Under the pieces are notes generated by a model. It did no database searches, had not been told where the DNA came from, and saw only the letters and a list, made by a program, of their open reading frames with translations. Positions 4,570 through 6,083 of a stretch of DNA of 6,083 nt are shown here, in pieces (the stretch's first letter is position 1; the number at the start of each line of letters is the position of its first letter). The position numbers and the translations under genes are program-made. Origin of the DNA: CAIKMD01 sp035533255 (lineage in GTDB: Bacteria > Pseudomonadota > Alphaproteobacteria > ATCC43930 > CGMCC-115725); contig DATLUE010000303.1 in assembly GCA_035533255.1 (NCBI GenBank), positions 1 to 6,083 on the forward strand, written 5' to 3'.

Positions 4570-5575
4570 GCACCACATAGCGCTTGTCGATCATCTTGTT
4601 GCCGTCGGCATCCGCCGGCAGCATGCCCTGCGACTTGAACCATGCGATCTGATGCAACACGTCTTTGATGTCGAGCTTGGCGTCGGGGTCGTCGTAGGAG
4701 ATCGCTTGGTCGAGCTGCGCCGCCGGCTGCTGGAGATGTTTTGCCATGATCGCGAGGATTGCCGGCGCGGTCGGCCCGTCCTTGCGCTTGCCGTCGGGGC
4801 CGGTGAAGGCGTTGTAGTAATCATGCGCGCCTTTTTTGTAGGCGCGCATGAACGCCTCGATCATCGGTCCGCGCTCGTTCGCGGTCTTGGTCGAAACGAA
4901 GATCAGCGTGTTCTGCCACGGCGTCTCGTCGCCGACCCAGGCGAGCAGATGCGCCTTTTGCGTGTCGATCAGCTTCAGCGTGAAGGTGCTCACCTCGACC
5001 CCGGCATCGACCTGATTGCCGGCGAGCGCCGAGGCGACGTTCGAGAGGCCTTGCAGCGCGACCAGGCGCTGGCTCTTCGGATCGATATGGTATTTCGCGT
5101 TGGCGAGCTCGAGCTCGTAATGAATCGGGCCGCCGATCTGCACGATGCCGACGCTGTGATTGGCGAGGTCCTTGAGCGAGGTAAGGCCCGCATCCCAGGC
5201 CTTGTCCGAGGCGAGGATCGCGCTGCCGTGGAAGCCCGGCACCTCGCGGCCCTGCCCGCCGATGATCATCAAGCCGCCCTTCGCGGCGAGGTTATAGGCC
5301 GCCGCCGTCGCCGCGGTGGCGCCGATGTCGAGCGCGTCGGCGACCACGCCTTGCGCGACCGATTGCGCGGCATCGAGGCTGACCATCTCAGCGGTGATAT
5401 GCTCGGCGGCGAAATAGCCCCGGTCGAGCGCGATATAGAGCGGGCCCGAGCCGGTGACCGGGCCGGTGCCGACCTTGATCGCGTAATCCTGCGCCCGTGC
5501 CGGCGCGGCGGCCCATGCGAGACCTAAAACCAGCGCCAATGCCGTGGCGCATTGCCGAGACCGCGAAGCCGTCAT
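4559..5575 (-). CDS. Periplasmic substrate-binding protein, SsuA/TauA/NMT1-like, of an ABC transporter
   Basis: This is a 338-aa precursor of a periplasmic solute-binding protein. The ATG at 5575 is preceded by GGGAGG with 5-nt spacing. It begins a clear signal peptide: basic n-region (MTASRSR), hydrophobic core (ATALALVLGLAWAAA) and an ARA-Q cleavage site after residue 28. A longer in-frame start at 5674 would bury the signal peptide and lacks support. The mature protein has the usual layout of the nitrate/sulfonate/taurine and thiamine-precursor (NMT1-like) binding family: GSGPLYIALDRGYFAAE near the start, DIGATAATAAAYNLAAKGG, a hinge segment with SLKDLANHSVGIVQIGGP, then a helical C-terminal lobe. 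The ligand cannot be told. No permease or ATPase gene is in the window. The gene lies downstream of a small membrane protein (40-nt gap), probably in one transcript. Confidence 0.9.
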   Translation of the reverse strand: MTASRSRQCATALALVLGLAWAAAPARAQDYAIKVGTGPVTGSGPLYIALDRGYFAAEHITAEMVSLDAAQSVAQGVVADALDIGATAATAAAYNLAAKGGLMIIGGQGREVPGFHGSAILASDKAWDAGLTSLKDLANHSVGIVQIGGPIHYELELANAKYHIDPKSQRLVALQGLSNVASALAGNQVDAGVEVSTFTLKLIDTQKAHLLAWVGDETPWQNTLIFVSTKTANERGPMIEAFMRAYKKGAHDYYNAFTGPDGKRKDGPTAPAILAIMAKHLQQPAAQLDQAISYDDPDAKLDIKDVLHQIAWFKSQGMLPADADGNKMIDKRYVVPLN

Positions 5576-5615
5576 TCGATCCTCCCTCTGCTCGCTTGTT
5601 GCCCGAGAGGATAGC

Positions 5616-5990
5616 TCATCCCGCCAGAAAATAAACCGCGAGGATGACATAGCCGAAGATCGCGACGCTGGCATGGATGCCGATCGCGATGCCGACCATG
5701 CGGCGGCGCCACAGATGGAGCGCGAGGCTGGCGATGCCGATCAGCGCCGCGAGCAGCAGCAACAGCGCGGCCACGCGGCCGAAGCTCTGCGTGCCGGTGG
5801 CGGCGCCGCGCGCCGGGCCCATCAGCGCCGCGACCAGCATGCCATAGCCGACCAGCGCCGCGATGCCGTGCAGCCAGGCCAGCACGCGCGGCGGCGGCTT
5901 TGCGGGGCGACGCAAAATCTGAATCGCGAGCGCGGCACCCAGGAGGACGACGATGCCGAAAGCGAGGACGGCGAGAACGAGCATGGACAT
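5616..5990 (-). CDS. Small four-helix integral membrane protein of unknown function
   Basis: The 124-aa product is predicted to span the inner membrane four times, at about residues 3-26, 36-57, 73-94 and 98-123. Short basic loops (RRPAKPPPR and WRRR) suggest orientation by the positive-inside rule. Helices 2 and 4 share the pattern H-x6-G-Y (H41...G48-Y49 and H106...G113-Y114), which suggests an internally duplicated two-helix unit. A further histidine (H92) lies at the end of helix 3. Intramembrane histidines could bind heme or metal, but no named cytochrome motif is recognised. The start is uncertain: ATGs at 5990 and 5984 are nearly equivalent, with only a distant AGGA upstream, and a GTG at 6035 would enter the hairpin at 6030-6054. 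It probably shares a transcript with the binding-protein gene 40 nt downstream. Confidence 0.72.
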   Translation of the reverse strand: MSMLVLAVLAFGIVVLLGAALAIQILRRPAKPPPRVLAWLHGIAALVGYGMLVAALMGPARGAATGTQSFGRVAALLLLLAALIGIASLALHLWRRRMVGIAIGIHASVAIFGYVILAVYFLAG

Positions 5991-6029
5991 GGGTGCAATA
6001 CTATCCTGCGTCCCTCGACTGCCGACTCC

Positions 6030-6083
6030 GTTCACGCGCTCTTCGCGCGTGAACCCGAAGGGGCCGATCGCGAAAAGCGATCG
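6030..6083. repeat. Two tandem perfect stem-loops at the right edge
   Basis: GTTCACGCGC (6030-6039) and GCGCGTGAAC (6045-6054) form a 10-bp perfect stem with a 5-nt loop. Ten nt later, CGATCGC (6065-6071) and GCGATCG (6077-6083) form a 7-bp perfect stem with a GAAAA loop, ending at the last base of the window. They may be a terminator for a gene beyond the edge or a dispersed palindromic element of the kind frequent in alphaproteobacterial intergenic regions. The window ends too soon to decide. Confidence 0.6.

Noticed and set aside
4652..5527. Open frame of 291 codons on the plus strand
   Set aside because: It is antisense to the periplasmic binding protein, which has a signal peptide, ribosome-binding site and family motifs. 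The frame has typical shadow composition.

Overview
The window looks like a piece of a GC-rich alphaproteobacterial chromosome, probably of the Rhizobiales. This is inferred from codon use and from the types of catabolic and uptake genes, not from any marker gene. It holds two unlike kinds of DNA: a small-molecule catabolism and uptake locus of very high GC, and a lower-GC block of about 2 kb (roughly 355-2264) set into it.

Layout, left to right. (1) 2-163 (+) is the 3' end of a gene resembling the substrate-binding / 4,5-dihydroxyphthalate decarboxylase-like family. (2) 164-354 has no supportable gene. (3) 355-1164 (-) is a compact four-gene operon of tiny helix-turn-helix (HTH) proteins of 73, 53, 59 and 83 aa in transcription order. 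The four align without gaps over a 26-residue HTH core, so they are tandem paralogs. (4) 1165-1361 is an AT-rich divergent promoter region. A 7-bp inverted repeat frames the -35 box of the leftward promoter. (5) 1362-2264 (+) is a 300-aa protein with an N-terminal winged helix and a C-terminal domain that could be a degenerate PD-(D/E)xK-like fold. (6) A promoter near 2335-2362 precedes a likely operon of an LLM-class flavin monooxygenase (2445-3422) and a Rieske non-heme iron oxygenase (3464-4522). (7) Convergent to it, on the minus strand, are a four-helix membrane protein (5616-5990) and a periplasmic SsuA/TauA/NMT1-type binding protein (4559-5575). (8) The right edge carries two back-to-back perfect stem-loops.

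How the genes may work together. The flavin monooxygenase, the Rieske oxygenase, the periplasmic binding protein and the decarboxylase-like fragment fit the uptake and oxidative breakdown of an aromatic or other organic compound. The substrate cannot be read from the sequence, and no reductase, ABC permease or ATPase is in the window.

The HTH operon plus the divergent winged-helix protein has no evident link to that pathway. Its low GC, compactness and paralog array suggest an acquired self-regulating module, possibly a defence or mobile-element function. It is the best candidate here for an undescribed system. No known system name could be assigned to it from the sequence alone.
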